NCBI RefSeq assembly: GCF_001723175.1 | Contig: NC_064654.1 | Coordinates: forward strand, 2,232,001-2,296,000 | Source: Penicillium oxalicum | Lineage: Eukaryota; Ascomycota; Eurotiomycetes; Eurotiales; Aspergillaceae | Length of the DNA stretch: 64,000 bases | Direction: 5' to 3' | In this document: piece after piece, positions 46,101 to 59,823 of the stretch | How positions within the stretch are numbered: position 1 is the first letter of the stretch | How the letters are laid out: every line of letters begins with the position of its first letter | Position numbers and translations under genes: made by a program | The notes under the pieces: model-generated | What the model was told of the DNA's origin: nothing | Databases searched by the model: none | Seen by the model: only the letters and a program-made list of their open reading frames with translations

Positions 46101-48809
46101 GGCCTCACCTCTCGTCCAGTGCCTTGAGCAGGTGACTGACCTCAGGCCAACTGCGGCCTTGGTGAGAGCGCCTGAAAGGCGAGGATCCGGAACTCGGTGC
46201 ATTGACGTCACACGGCCCCCTTCGAGTTCCTCTTGGCAATGTGCCCCAAGCGGGATCAGCATGCGTGCCGCGGCAAACAGTACCTGGCTTTACTCGCCAA
46301 GGGCGTGCAGAACTGAGGCACTTAGTACTGGAGTCCATTCCCAATGTACCCGCCAGCTGTGCTCGATGGTCACGCACCATCGACCCCAGCACCGCGAGTT
46401 GGACGCTGGTCAGCCGATGACTCCCCTGGGCGTGCAGGGTCAGCCCCGTCAGCCACTGGAAGATTTCCAAACGAGGCTGCTCTTCGGAAGGTCAACCCCT
46501 CCGCTTCTCTGCTGCATAAATTATGTCCCGCATCGACGGGCTCACGCTTGCGCATTGCCCAGTGACGCTGGCGCCCAGTGCAGGGCAGGACCAGAGAGGA
46601 ATGTACACTCCTCACACTTGAAACACACCTCCATGACACTGGCCCTCTTTGGAAAAGTAGACAAGACGCCTTCGCGGATCCCATTTTTGCATTCTCTTGA
46701 GAGTGTGTCACTCGTATCCGAGGGTTGTCGGTCCGTGTCCGGCTCGGTCAGACTAAACGTGGGGGCGCAGAAAATCGCCCCAAACAGCTGTCTGCAATGC
46801 TCCCTTCCCCCGACCTGCAGAACCCCCCCAGTAATCCACTGTCTCGGACTGGAAGATCCGTAGAATGACCTCGGATACCAGGAAGAGGGATCATAACATA
46901 CACGACGTCGATGGAAGTCAATAACGCAGAAAGGATTGTCCCATTTGCAATGGTTGAATCTATCCTTGGCCGGATAGATTCAACCGGTCTCTTTCGCCAC
47001 ACTCCGAGTGCCTGGCGAGGATCAACCGAAATCCTTCAGAATTCCTCAGCGATATTACGAGCTCTATGGTATTTGATCGGCTGATTTTGGAACGCGTCAC
47101 GTCTGCACTGACAAGGCTGGCATGTAGTAAGCGCTTAGCAGAAGGCTGCTCCTCTCCGAGGCCGGAGTCAGCTCTCCCAAGTCAAGTCATTCGAGTGCTT
47201 GTCTGCTTTCCGAAGGAGAAGATTTGAGGTTCTCAAATCTCGTGTGTACTCTGATCCTCCCCAGAGCATACGGGCTATGGGCCATCGCACTCCAGACGCT
47301 GCCGATTGATTATGTGCATCGTCAACCCCCGAGACTCGGCATCGCAACGCTTTAATACCCGTAGAGTCGGTCCAGACTTTGCCGCCTTAACCAAGCACCA
47401 TGAATGATTCATAACAATCGCGGCCCAGGTCCTCTCGGACTGTTGCCTATCGATCGAGATAGTGTGAGGCAGCAAAGAGCTCCCCACAAGATGCCAAAGC
47501 AAGGAGAGAAGCATTGAGCACTATTGGCGAACAGTGTAGTTGACTCTTGATGCTATCCTACTGGGCCTGGGCAAAAGAAGCGCTGGCCCATAACTGTCTC
47601 TATGGCAATTGGTAATTGGGGCTCAAGGCTATACCCGTGAAGACTTTGAATCAGGGATCATGCTCTGACTGTCAGCAATAAGGTCCTACGTTGATCATCC
47701 TCACAGCAAGATGTCCCTCGCTTTTCCCTTCGGGTCACTGGGCTTGTCGCGCTATCGCCAGCGTCACGGCAGCTCTCAGCCATCAAAATCAAGTATGGCC
47801 GGCTGATCTCGGAGAATTCCATCATAAACACTCCTTTCTCCTTGTGTGCTACCAAGCTTCTCACAAATTGCCACCCCGTATCGCTGTTGCGCAGCATCCC
47901 AAGGTCGCATGGCGTTAGTAAAGCTGCAGGTCCAAACCCGGGGCTTGAGAATTCAAATCAGGCGCACGGGAGGAAAAGTGAGCTCTTTTCATCTTCACCC
48001 ACGAGGATCAACCATGTGTTCCATCTGGTTCACTGGCAACGGCTCGTCAGAGACTGTTCACACAGAACTGAGACCCCTCTCCCAGCTTCTAACAAAGGGG
48101 TCATCTGGGGGCGAAAAGGGAAGAAAAGTCGTTTGATGACATAGGCGAAGCTTTGAGGCCCGAGCGCGCTGCATGCGAGTCCTCTCGTCAGCATCAAAAA
48201 GTGAATTTGCCTTGGAAATACGATGCCGCATCCACCAGCAAGAGACGCTCCCATCCGACTGAGCACGGCAAATGAGCGTCTGGCAATCGTCGGATTGGAC
48301 ACTTCTCTCTCTATCTCTCTTTTCTGACGAAATGCTCCTACCACGAAAGTTTGAACATCAAGAGGTCGCTACTCTCCAGGAGCCGGCATCGCGCACCCGT
48401 AGTCTGTCACTATTTCACCGGCTGTGTTTCAATTGGAAACAATTGTAGTCCCGCTACATCTGTCACCGATCGAAACCATCACTCCCAGGATCGCGAGTCC
48501 GAACCTCGTCATTCCCAGAACTACGTTCAAGGCAAAATAGGCAAAAATGGTCTCCAACGTCGGGCTGTAGAAAAGGATCCGTCCCTGGTTGTCCCGGACG
48601 AATGAGACGATCCACGGCTGTTTGGTGGACTCTGTTTTTCCCGGCGCGGGGTTAGTGCGTTGGCTAAAAAGAACACGGGGAAAGTGAAGATGAATGATGA
48701 AGTCCGGGGAAAACCTGGTTTTGGATGAGATCTCACTACGATCTCGATGATTATAATAATCCTGAGTAAGGATTGGATCCCTTGGCTCTGGAAAGTCCTC
48801 AATGTCAAA
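43114..48809. other. 5.7-kb region without a recognisable gene
   Basis: The largest gap in the window. The first 700 bp should be STB3 promoter and leader. Microsatellites occur: GT repeats at 43677-43690 and CT repeats at 45798-45815 followed by T runs. A perfect 14-bp-arm inverted repeat lies at 46952-46985. Open frames of up to 278 codons (46027-46863, plus) overlap comparable frames on the other strand, show no domain, and look like by-products of GC-rich sequence. No tRNA, rRNA or transposase motif was seen. A long non-coding transcript or a decayed element cannot be excluded. Confidence 0.45.
46952..46985. repeat. Perfect inverted repeat (14-bp arms, 6-bp loop)
   Basis: GGTTGAATCTATCC at 46952-46965 and its exact reverse complement GGATAGATTCAACC at 46972-46985 flank TTGGCC. 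It could form a stable DNA or RNA hairpin. There is no T-run directly after it and no gene nearby. Confidence 0.8.
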
Positions 48810-50969
<2,160 letters not shown>

Positions 50970-51325
50970 ACTTTTCGACTCGGAAACTTGGAAGATGCGC
51001 GGGTCGATTGCTTAAATAGGGACACGCTAGACCTTCTTTTTTTTTTTTTTTTTTCTTCTGGAACATGTGACCTTACAGAGATTTCTTATAAATTTGATTC
51101 CCTGGAAGGCGGCGCATATGCTTCTCCAGCTCGATGTTGGACGAGATCTCAGAGCTAGACATCAAGCCCTGTGGTGCACGGCAATAATCAACACCACTGA
51201 TCAAATACCATTCCAATGATATCTTCCGGCATCAATTTCGATATTCGACACCAATAAACCTGGAAATCACTAAAAAAAGCCAAGATAAAACGGCAATACC
51301 CCGAAAATCTCCAGTAATCCGTGCA
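50970..51325. other. Convergent 3' spacer with poly-T
   Basis: About 355 bp between convergent stops, including 18 T residues at 51037-51054. No coding sequence. Confidence 0.5.
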
Positions 51326-53547
51326 TCAATTCAGCTCGCTCTCTTCAAGTTTCGTCCACTGCAAAATCCACGAATGAAGAGCTACTTCGTCAGGATTCCC
51401 CTCTCGTCTCGAACCATCCGAGGATAGACCGTCTTTTCCCGAATTTCTAGACTTCCATGCATACGAAGATGTGTCCTGTAATGGGGATTTACCCGCCGTG
51501 TGTCTGGAGCGTGATTTCGAAACATGCGTCTTCCTGCCCTGTGGCGATTCAAGTCGTGGCCGAGGCTGTGATCTCCTACTCTTGCCTATCCCATCGTGTA
51601 GGGGCCGCTTCCGACCTCTGTCTAGAGGAGCTTGTTCGCCGGTTGAAAGGGTTGAGACGGGCTTTGTAATGGGAGTCCTTTGGTCCGTGCTGGTAGCTGC
51701 TGATGGTGTATTTTTTGAGATTGGTGGATCCCCCGTGCTGCTGCTGCCCCCGAGCAAAGGTTCTTGTGAATCCAAGATTGCCGAGGATCCCGAGCCATTA
51801 AAAGTGAACTGTGAGTTGTTGTCTGCTTCCCCGTGCAAGAATGAGTCAAAGTCAAAGCCATCAAGAACGTCAGCAGAAGCATCGGTGACTACATCGAAGT
51901 TGTATTCAGCGGTGCTGTTCTTCAATGGGAATCAGTATTAGAGCAAAAAAGATGAGCGTTCGAAACAAGCCTCTCCCCCCTTCTTTCAAAGAACGACAAA
52001 AGGACTCAAATACCTCGGTTGCAGCCGTCTCCAAGGGCCGCTGGCCAGGAATATCACGAGCCGACAGTGTATTTGAATCTGGAAATCCAGGCTGCAGCGT
52101 CGTGGTTTCGGGAATGGATCCCCGATTCATTGCTCCATGTTGCGTGTGCCACGTTGGAAACAAATTCTGGGCTATATGCTCATGCTGGTGATCTGTGACG
52201 TCTTGGGTTGACTTTCGGGGGTAACGACAGAGGAGTTGTGGTGTGGTGTCGTAATATGAGGGATGCATGTGTGTTTGAGGCCTGGCTCGAGTTTTCAGGA
52301 ATCGAGTGGTCTTTGAGGCTTGCTGAGCCTGTTGCTGAGCCTGTTGCTGGGCGTATGCTATATCGGCCATTTCAGTCCTTTCATGGAGGGGCCACTTTGG
52401 TAATTCCCTTGCATTGAGCCTTGAGGATTGCAAAGATCGAGATGCAGAATCTGCAGTTGCTGGTGGCAAATGACTTGAGAAAACCTGCTCACATGAGTTG
52501 CCAGACCGTCGAGGAGCCTGCGTTGGTGAAGAAGTGGGATTTGCCTGATGAAACTCGGTCTTGTCTGGTACTACATTAGACACTCATCTTTTCTCACTTC
52601 AAGTCGATGAAAAAAACGTAGAAAAAGCTCCCTCTGCCAACTTACAGCATGTTTGTAAAGACCTTTGAAAAAGATCGACAGCTTTTTGGCCATGAACATG
52701 TTGAAGAGTTACGGCTTCTTTCTGGTGCAAGTCGACAAACCCGTTCCTCACTCGTGCGTATCGATCCATACTCAGCATATCTTGGACTCGGTCGATCTGG
52801 TAAAGTACAGACTTGACCATGTCGCAGTAATGAGAAAGTTCATCTCGAAAAGTCTCTGGTTGAGTCGCATTCGCAACACCATCACTCACATTCTCGACGG
52901 TAAGAGTCGTGAATTGAAGTGCTCGGGTGAGTTTCTCATAGTTGGCTTCACTCGCAATCTTTTCATTCGTTAACACAAGCAAGATATTGCGCTGCGCTTG
53001 GATTTCATGCGTCTCCCGACGACTGTTTCACAATTTAGCAACGCTCTGAAGAGTAACTGAAGAAGGAATTGTAAGTGGTCTACCTCCGAATCTGCCCAGC
53101 ATAGATCACCACATTCAACATCAAGAGCATAGTGGATTTGAGCCTTTCTAGATTCCCAGCGACCGTCTCGAGATGGGGCTCGTTCATCAAGAATTTGATC
53201 TTCCGAGTCATTCTCTCCAAGCGCGTATGAGATGGCGCATCGGAACGATGCTGCTCGAGGGCAGAGTCCAAGTCGTGAAAGACCTGCTCACATTCTTTCA
53301 GCACATCTTGAGCCGTCTTAAAGGCATCTGGAGAGTACAAGCTCGCCAGGTCATCTTGGCCCAGGCTGTCTCCAAGCTGACGTAGGACGCTGCAAGTGAG
53401 GGCTACGTCTTTGGAGAGCAGCCGCAATGCTTTATCTGCGTTTTTGAATTGATGGCAGAACGTGCAGAGCTTGACAGAGAGGCGGCCTCCGAGCTCAGCA
53501 ATCTGTATGATGCTCGCGACGACTCCGACAATCTCGATACCCGACAT
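51326..53547 (-). CDS. Protein with fungal STAND/NLR-type N-terminal helical domain
   Basis: About 663 aa in four exons: 53547-53084, 53022-52646, 52570-52014 and 51919-51326. The sum is divisible by three. The N-terminus, MSGIEIVGVVASIIQIAELG followed by LRLLSKDVALTCSVLRQLGD, resembles the helical domain found at the N-terminus of fungal STAND (NLR-like) proteins and of many orphan proteins (Helo-like/PigL_N type). Helices continue through LERLKSTMLLMLNVVIYAG and EANYEKLTRALQFTTLTVEN to about residue 280. The rest is disordered: a glutamine/alanine run (AQQQAQQQAQQ), Ser/Pro-rich sequence, and a basic segment GRKRPLHDGIGKSRRSQPRP. No nucleotide-binding or repeat domain follows, so it is not a complete NLR. 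Function unknown; a signalling or self/non-self role is speculative. Confidence 0.7.
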
Positions 53548-54556
53548 GGCAGGTGCCAGTCTGTTTTCCTGTTCTCTGTCTCAGACTCTACGTGTGATAA
53601 TCTGCGAGGCGGAACTGATGCATCTCATATCGGGCTTGGACACACAAATGGAAAGTGAGAGGTAGAGGGGCAGAAAGAGTCAACGTGCTCAGCCGCATGG
53701 ACTTGTCATTTCTTAGGTGCTCACAGCCTCACAGACTGCGTGTGCGAGAACTAAGCCATCTTGGCCCCCACTCCTCGGCCCAGGGACCTCGGAGTCAGAC
53801 AGTCGATCTTTCTTCTTCGTGTGCTCCGGCGTCACATGGGATGTTTTCAGGGATGATAATTCTGAAGATAATCTCTGCGCTTCCAGCCAAGTTGAAAGAA
53901 TCGATTTATTTTGACATTATACGCATCAAGGCAACGATTCAACCATCCTCCACGGTCGGTGGTCAGAAGACTTCCACCATATCACGTGGAGTGTCTCGTA
54001 TTGTCCCACTCTTGCCCTTCTGTCTGCATGGCGGGTATCACAAGTAGCACGATTGACTCCGACTCAAAACAAAGAGTCGATGACTTTCTTCGACCAAAGA
54101 AATCGAGCCCAATGATTCCAATGCTTCACACGCTTCCACAGCAAGAGCATCATAGTCAAGTGTTCATAGTCCAGTTCACATCCGCCATCAAGATCCACCG
54201 CGAAATGGGCGGCTCATCCGCTACTGAGGCAACATCCGATCTGCGCGGGCCGACACCAGGTCAAATGCTTTCTGTACATGGCCTCGACAAAATGTCGAAT
54301 TTGACCAAGCGCCGAAAGCTGATTATTTATTTCGGTTCACTTCTTGTTTTCAATTCAATTGATTCCTCCAAGATTGCCGTGTGCCGCTCTTGTGGACTGC
54401 GACCCCAAGTTTGTTCCCCGCCTATCTCCGCACATCCTCGTGTAGATCCTCTAAATACTGCCCAAACCGGACAATCGAGCCGGTGATTCTCTACTTTTCA
54501 ACTTTCCTGCAAGTTCTGTCCAGCTTGTCGCAAAAGCCACAACTTATCCCTCCAAG
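53548..54556. promoter_or_regulatory. Divergent upstream region, STAND-like gene / CoA-transferase
   Basis: About 1 kb between divergent starts. A plus-strand frame (53911-54486, 191 codons) has no recognisable domain and is probably not coding. Promoters for both flanking genes should lie here. Confidence 0.4.
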
Positions 54557-56542
54557 ATGACAAACAAGAACGCGAAGAAGGGCACGACATATTCGCCACT
54601 TCACGAGACTGGCCGAATCTTCACTGAGCTTTGTCGGCAGTCGGACCGTTTAAACTTGCCGCCGCCAGTATATGAAAACCGAGAGTCCGTCTCATTCTCG
54701 TCCAGCCACGATGAGATTTACTTTCCGATTCCATTCAAGGAAACGGAGACATTGGCAGCCTTGAAAGGTATCGAGGGCTCCGTGGCAGCCGCCATCGCGG
54801 ATCTTCGGTTCGGACGCTGTGCTCAGCCGCGCCGCATTCAAGTGAGCCTCGAGGGCGCAACTGCTTTTGGATGTCAGGCTTACATGGCCAAAATTGACGG
54901 GTTGTCGAAATTGGATCCAAACGTCAAGTCGAAGCTCAAGGGTAGGTGCGAAGAGACATGACGAGCCAATGTAGGGGAATTTTCTCTAAAAACAAAGAGT
55001 TCCAGTATGATTTTCCTAAGCACATGTCTGAATTAGCTAACTCTTGTCTCTAGATACCGACCTGTTGGCGGCTCAGTCGAACCAATACCGCCGCATGTCG
55101 GCGAATTTATACAAGACCAAGATTCCCGGGGGATACTATCATATCCATGGCTCGTTGGAGGCCACGACAACCCTGAACATGATCGGGCTGGATGGGCATC
55201 GACCGGACCTGACAAATTACGAACAGATTATCGAGGTGATTGAAGAGAGAGTGCAACAATACACGGTTGCCGAGCTAGAAAAGATGAACCGAGAAAGGCG
55301 GCAGGCTGGAGTACCAGCCCTGAAATACGAAGATTTCATCATGGCTCCACACGTATGTGTATCTGATTTTCCACGAAAACACATGGCAAGTTGTCTGACC
55401 ACGAGAGCAGGGTAAACGGAACGTCCAGGAGCCAGCGTGGAAAGTTCAAAAGTTGCCGGGAGATTTACCGCCCACACCTTTTCCTATCAATGAGCCTGGC
55501 AGCAAGAGGATCCTCGAAGGTATCAAAGTTCTTGAAATGTGTCGCATTATCGCCGGTCCTACTGTCACCCGGATCTTGGCCGAGTATGGTGCCGATGTTC
55601 TGAAAATTACGAGCCCAAATCTATCCGATGTGCCGTTTTTCCAAGTAGATGGCAATATGGGCAAGCATGCTGCCGATCTCGATTTGAAAACCGCTGCTGG
55701 ACGCCAGGAATTCGAGAAGCTTCTGGCCGATGTCGATGTCATTGTTGATGGATATCGGCCCGGTGCTCTTGAGAATCTGGGTTACGGACCCCAGGTTATG
55801 GCTGCACTTGCGGAAAAGCGTGGAAAAGGCATCGTCTACGTCAATGAGAATTGCTTCGGATATGAGGGCGAGTGGGCTGACCGGGCAGGATGGCAGCAAA
55901 TTGCTGATTGTGTGAGTGATCATCTCAACCCTCAAGTTCGACGACTCAACGGTCAGACTGACACCCGACTCCGCTCTATAGGTCACAGGTATTGCCTGGG
56001 CACAAGGCCAATTCATGGGTCTGAACAGTCCTGTAGTTCCACCATTTCCTATCTCTGACTATGGAACGGGCTGCATGGGAGCCATCGCGGCGTTGTCGGG
56101 TCTATATCACCGCGCCATGACCGGTGGATCTTACCACGGCAAGGCCTCACTGATGCACTACGACCTTTTACTATTTGCCATGGGACAATATTCGGAAGAG
56201 GTACAGGAGAATCTGCGGGCTGCTCAACCAGCCGAGTTCTTTCAATTGCGCCACTGTGACAGCGTGGATCGCATCTCGTCCACAGTACTCAAAGGGATGC
56301 AAGCTAGATTTCCGCATTTGTATGGACTCGTCGGGCCTCATACAGTAGATTCTCAGAGGGCCTTGACTGAGAGATGGTTCTCCAAGGCATACAATGCAGA
56401 GATCGAGGTGGTGCGTCCGGTTGCTGTTGTAGAGGATGTTGATAACCGGTTCGTGCGTGCGAGTCGTCCTAACGGTACAGATCGAGCCTGCTGGGAAGAT
56501 TTTGCGGAGAACGAAGATGGTGATAAAAGGTTGTATTCATAG
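54557..56542 (+). CDS. Family III CoA-transferase (CaiB/BaiF) domain protein
   Basis: 581 aa in four exons: 54557-54941, 55054-55352, 55411-55911 and 55982-56542. The CaiB/BaiF core begins in exon 3: ILEGIKVLEMCRIIAGPTVT, RILAEYGADVLKITSPNL, FEKLLADVDVIVDGYRPGAL, KGIVYVNENCFGYEGEWADR. It continues in exon 4 with ISDYGTGCMGAIAALSGLYH. An N-terminal region of about 230 residues is a degenerate half-domain, as in other fungal members. Bacterial enzymes of the family move CoA between organic acids through an aspartate in the segment aligned with GWQQIADCVTG; here that position appears to be glutamine. The reaction is unknown. Introns have clear GTAGGT, GTATGT and GTGAGT donors. Confidence 0.88.
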
Positions 56543-57080
56543 CGATACGAGCTGAAGCGACCTATTCAATACCGGTCTTGTCTGGAATCAAAGAACCACA
56601 CCTAGTTCGCCCGAGCCATACAGCTCAGACTCTATATTCGCGTCGCAACTAGGCTAGGTGTTGTCTCAGGGCCTACCTAATTGCCCAGTGTGAAGCTAGC
56701 TCAGGCATAAATTGAATGCAACTCACTCATTGTAAGACCAACTATAATCCAACGTCATTCCAAATTAAACACACATTTTAATTACACGCCAATTCCGAGT
56801 TTCTAAAGTTGATGACCATCTTAGTGATTAGAACGTCGAATTCATTTATTCCGTGACTAGTCAAGTACCACACACGAATCGATCGGATAAGGCACCCCAG
56901 CGGACCGACTAATTCCCAGTCCGCCCCCGTCCTCATTTCCGACCTTCCATAACCACAGCTTTGTTAAACAACTGGAATTTTATATCTTCATCCTAGAATC
57001 AACCAGTCCAACCTTTTGACAGCCAGTTTCATAGCACTTGGCCCTGATCATTCAAGCTCCATTCCATCCATCTATTCATC
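56543..57080. other. Spacer between CoA-transferase and SnoaL-like genes
   Basis: About 540 bp, AT-rich, holding the CoA-transferase 3' UTR and the promoter of the next plus-strand gene. Nothing else was seen. Confidence 0.45.
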
Positions 57081-58078
57081 ATGTCATATCACATTGCATA
57101 CGAGGCCGCTCAGGCACCGCCACATGGACCCACCATTCTCGCCTTTATGGAGCACTTTTACCATCTAAGTGACACGGAGTCCTTGCATGAGGAATATGCA
57201 CAAAGCTTTGCTGAGGATGCAACTCTTGTCATGGGATCGAAGGAGGCAAATGGGTTTGAAGGTGAGTCAAATCCCAATCTTACCGCATTTCCGTCCAGTC
57301 GTGTCGTTTTGAAGGTCATGCATGTGGATATTCCACCGTGGTGGTCAGAACGGTCGTGGATCTACGGGGATATACATCGCAAAGTTCGCCGTGAGCATGC
57401 CTGGTACCCAGGCTCTGTACCTGCATACTCAATCCGAAATGGTTACCGGGCATTGAAGAATGCATTTATATTCCGCCCGTTCATCAAAGTGTTGCTTGTC
57501 AGTCCGATCCAGCCCTGCAAGTAGTTGAAACTTCGGACAATGATCGGGGTCCTCAGACACTACTGGACGGGTTCCTGGACAGCCATCTGGAATATTAACA
57601 GGTGGAAATACTATATGAATACCCACCTGTCAAGCACACACGAGCGAAGTCCATATACTCTCTACTTCAAAACCTTATGACTATGACCTGCCGTCCAAGC
57701 TGAAGCCCGATCACTAACTACCCCCATATGAACCAGAAATCTTGAATCTGCGCAAAGGGCTGTGGACACACGTAGCTTCTCGTCAGCACACGCCTGAACG
57801 CATCTTTTTCAGCGGCGAGAATAGCATCATGCTTTACGGGGGAGTCACCTACCGGCTCAAGGCCAAACCGGACGAGGATGTTTATATTCCGTGGGCCGGA
57901 CGAGTTGTGTTTACACCTTTCAAGGAAGGGGAGCCTGTCAAGATTCGGTTTTATCAAGTTTATCTGGTATGCGCGCCAGGATTTCCTGGTACATGGAATG
58001 AACTCTCGACGAAAGCGGAATGGCTTTGTATGACTGACAAATGGACAGGATTCTTCTGCACAAACAGGAAAGAAGTGA
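57081..58078 (+). CDS. SnoaL/NTF2-like fold protein with a 475-bp intron
   Basis: Small 146-aa protein in three exons: 57081-57261, 57737-57966 and 58049-58078. Segments: APPHGPTILAFMEHFYHLSD, HEEYAQSFAEDATLVMGSKE, then spliced NGFEEILNLRKGLWTHVASR, MLYGGVTYRLKAKPDEDVYI, WAGRVVF and KIRFYQVYLDSSAQTGKK. This pattern (aspartate/histidine-containing cone, EI..LR..W helix, final FYQVYLD strand) is the fungal SnoaL-like family, often near oxidative or polyketide genes, with no fixed activity. The final exon codes for only nine residues. Intron 1 is several times longer than its neighbours. Confidence 0.78.
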
Positions 58079-58806
58079 ACAGAGGCGTTGGGCGGCGTTG
58101 AAGGCAGATGTGATGAGTTTCGCAGAGACGATGCAGTATCAATTTCAATGAGCCAGTTGGACACGAGCGCTGTATAGTGGTGGAGCCATGCTAGATACGT
58201 GAAGGTTTTCTTAGGCTTTGCTTATCTACTGGAGAGTATCTAGGATGTGGATGGGGATTACCGTTCGTAGATGATATCCCAATTGGACATATCGGGCTAT
58301 CGACCACAACCATAACACCAAAGTAAAGAATTGAACGTTTTTTTTGTCAGAATGTGCTTTTCATTTCCAGGAGACTGCCAGAGAGGACAAGACCAAGTGA
58401 CTCCGTAAGGTAGATCGGGTCAAAGAGGTGAGGGAGATCATGTGGATGAAATCGGAAAAAGAAACTCGTCTCTCCCGCCGAGCCACAGGAGCTCGAACAT
58501 GAAGATTACTGTCAAAGACGAGCCGGACGCCCCTGGTATCTCGCCGCTTCGCTGAAGCTCTCGGAATGGTCGCAATTCTCATGCAGGAAACTCAAGTTTT
58601 CCACGTCATCTCCGCTAGCCCCCGACTGGTCATCAAGTTGAGAGGGTAAAGGAAAAAAAAAGAAAAGTGATCGATAAGGAAACATTGGAGAACAAACGTG
58701 ATATATCGCCGGGACCTAGCTCCGAAAAATTTTTATTTTTTGTTCATTCCGGACTATGCCAAAAACGAGCCCCTCGAAAGCCATGATTTATGCTCTTGCG
58801 ACACGT
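58079..58806. other. Convergent 3' spacer
   Basis: About 730 bp between the SnoaL-like stop and the RPS19 stop on the opposite strand. It contains T- and A-runs (58340, 58654, 58730) and no recognisable gene. Confidence 0.45.
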
Positions 58807-59823
58807 TTACTCCTCGTCAGACTCCTCATCCTCGTCAACGGTGGTCTTGGCGATACGGTCAAGATCACGCTGGCCGGACTGGGTGATGCGGCGGCCACCC
58901 TTCTCCTCATCAACCTCGAGGACACCGATCTTCTCGAGAGCCTGGAGGGCCTTGCGGTCAACGGAACCGGAGGCATCGACGTGGTGGGCGGGACGGGCAC
59001 CGCGGTTCTTGGTGGAACCGTGGACCTTGCGGAGACGGCCAACACCGACAGTCTTGCGCATGTAGATGTGACGAGCGACAGCGGCGGCACGGACGTAGAA
59101 CCTTCAAAAACGTAGTGTTAGTATCGCGATGGTTGAGATCGGAGGTTTTAATGATTTGTTTCGATGGAGGTCGTACCAGTCAGCATCCTGGGGAGGAAGC
59201 TCATTGGAGGCAGAGGTCTTGACAGTGTCAACCCAGCCGGGGATGGGGAGCTTGCCCTGACGCTTCAGGAAAGCCGAGTAGGCGGCAATGAACTTCTGAG
59301 CCTGGAAGACAGATAAAATGGTTCGTTAGTAATCGTTGAATAGACCAACATTGCGATCCACGCGTGGTCTCGTGCAAGGTGTGCTGAGGTGGCGGAAATA
59401 TCGATTTCGTCGTGAAAAGGCATTTGCATATCCGATTGCGACTCGACCCAGCTCAACCCGGCAGATCGCAAGTATACTGCCAATTTTCCCCTTGCGCCCG
59501 CCCATGTGCAGATTTTTGTTGACACAGTCGTAGTCAGCGGAGCTGATTTGGATACATATCAAATCCACCCAGGACCAACGTCGGCCGAATTCACTTAGGC
59601 CCGCATTCTTCGCGCTTGTAATCGAGAGCCATTCTGAGTCGAGTCGCAGGATTTGCAGCAATTCAGTCCGCGGGCTCACTGCCTCTGCCGCTTATGCCCT
59701 TCCTCAAGATGAATCGATCCATCGTCCGCAACCACGCACACCTGTCGCCGACCACGGCAAATCTGACGCCGCCATCATTTGAAGGACACTTACGTCCACA
59801 TCGCGAACGGAAACACCACCCAT
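58807..59823 (-). CDS. rps19: 40S ribosomal protein S19 (eS19)
   Basis: Small-subunit ribosomal protein of 149 aa, exons 59823-59794, 59301-59177 and 59101-58807. The sequence starts MGGVSVRDVD, then AQKFIAAYSAFLKRQGKLP, WVDTVKTSASNELPPQDADW, FYVRAAAVARHIYMRKTVGV, GRLRKVHGSTKNRGARPAHH, VLEVDEEKGGRRITQSGQRD and an acidic end ESDEE. All are standard eS19 segments, including the rRNA-contacting RKTVGVGRL loop. Intron 1 (492 bp) is long, as often in the first intron of ribosomal protein genes. Needed for late 18S rRNA maturation. Confidence 0.96.

Noticed and set aside
46027..46863. 278-codon plus-strand frame in the gene desert
   Set aside because: Overlaps long frames on the opposite strand, shows no recognisable domain, and has uneven Cys/Arg/Pro-rich composition typical of non-coding GC-rich DNA.
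53911..54486. 191-codon plus-strand frame before the CoA-transferase
   Set aside because: No domain and no way to splice it to the downstream gene, which has its own ATG and leader.
57262..57524. Reading the SnoaL-like exon 1 straight on as a 147-codon protein
   Set aside because: Sequence after the GTGAGT donor loses family similarity, which resumes exactly after the acceptor at 57736.
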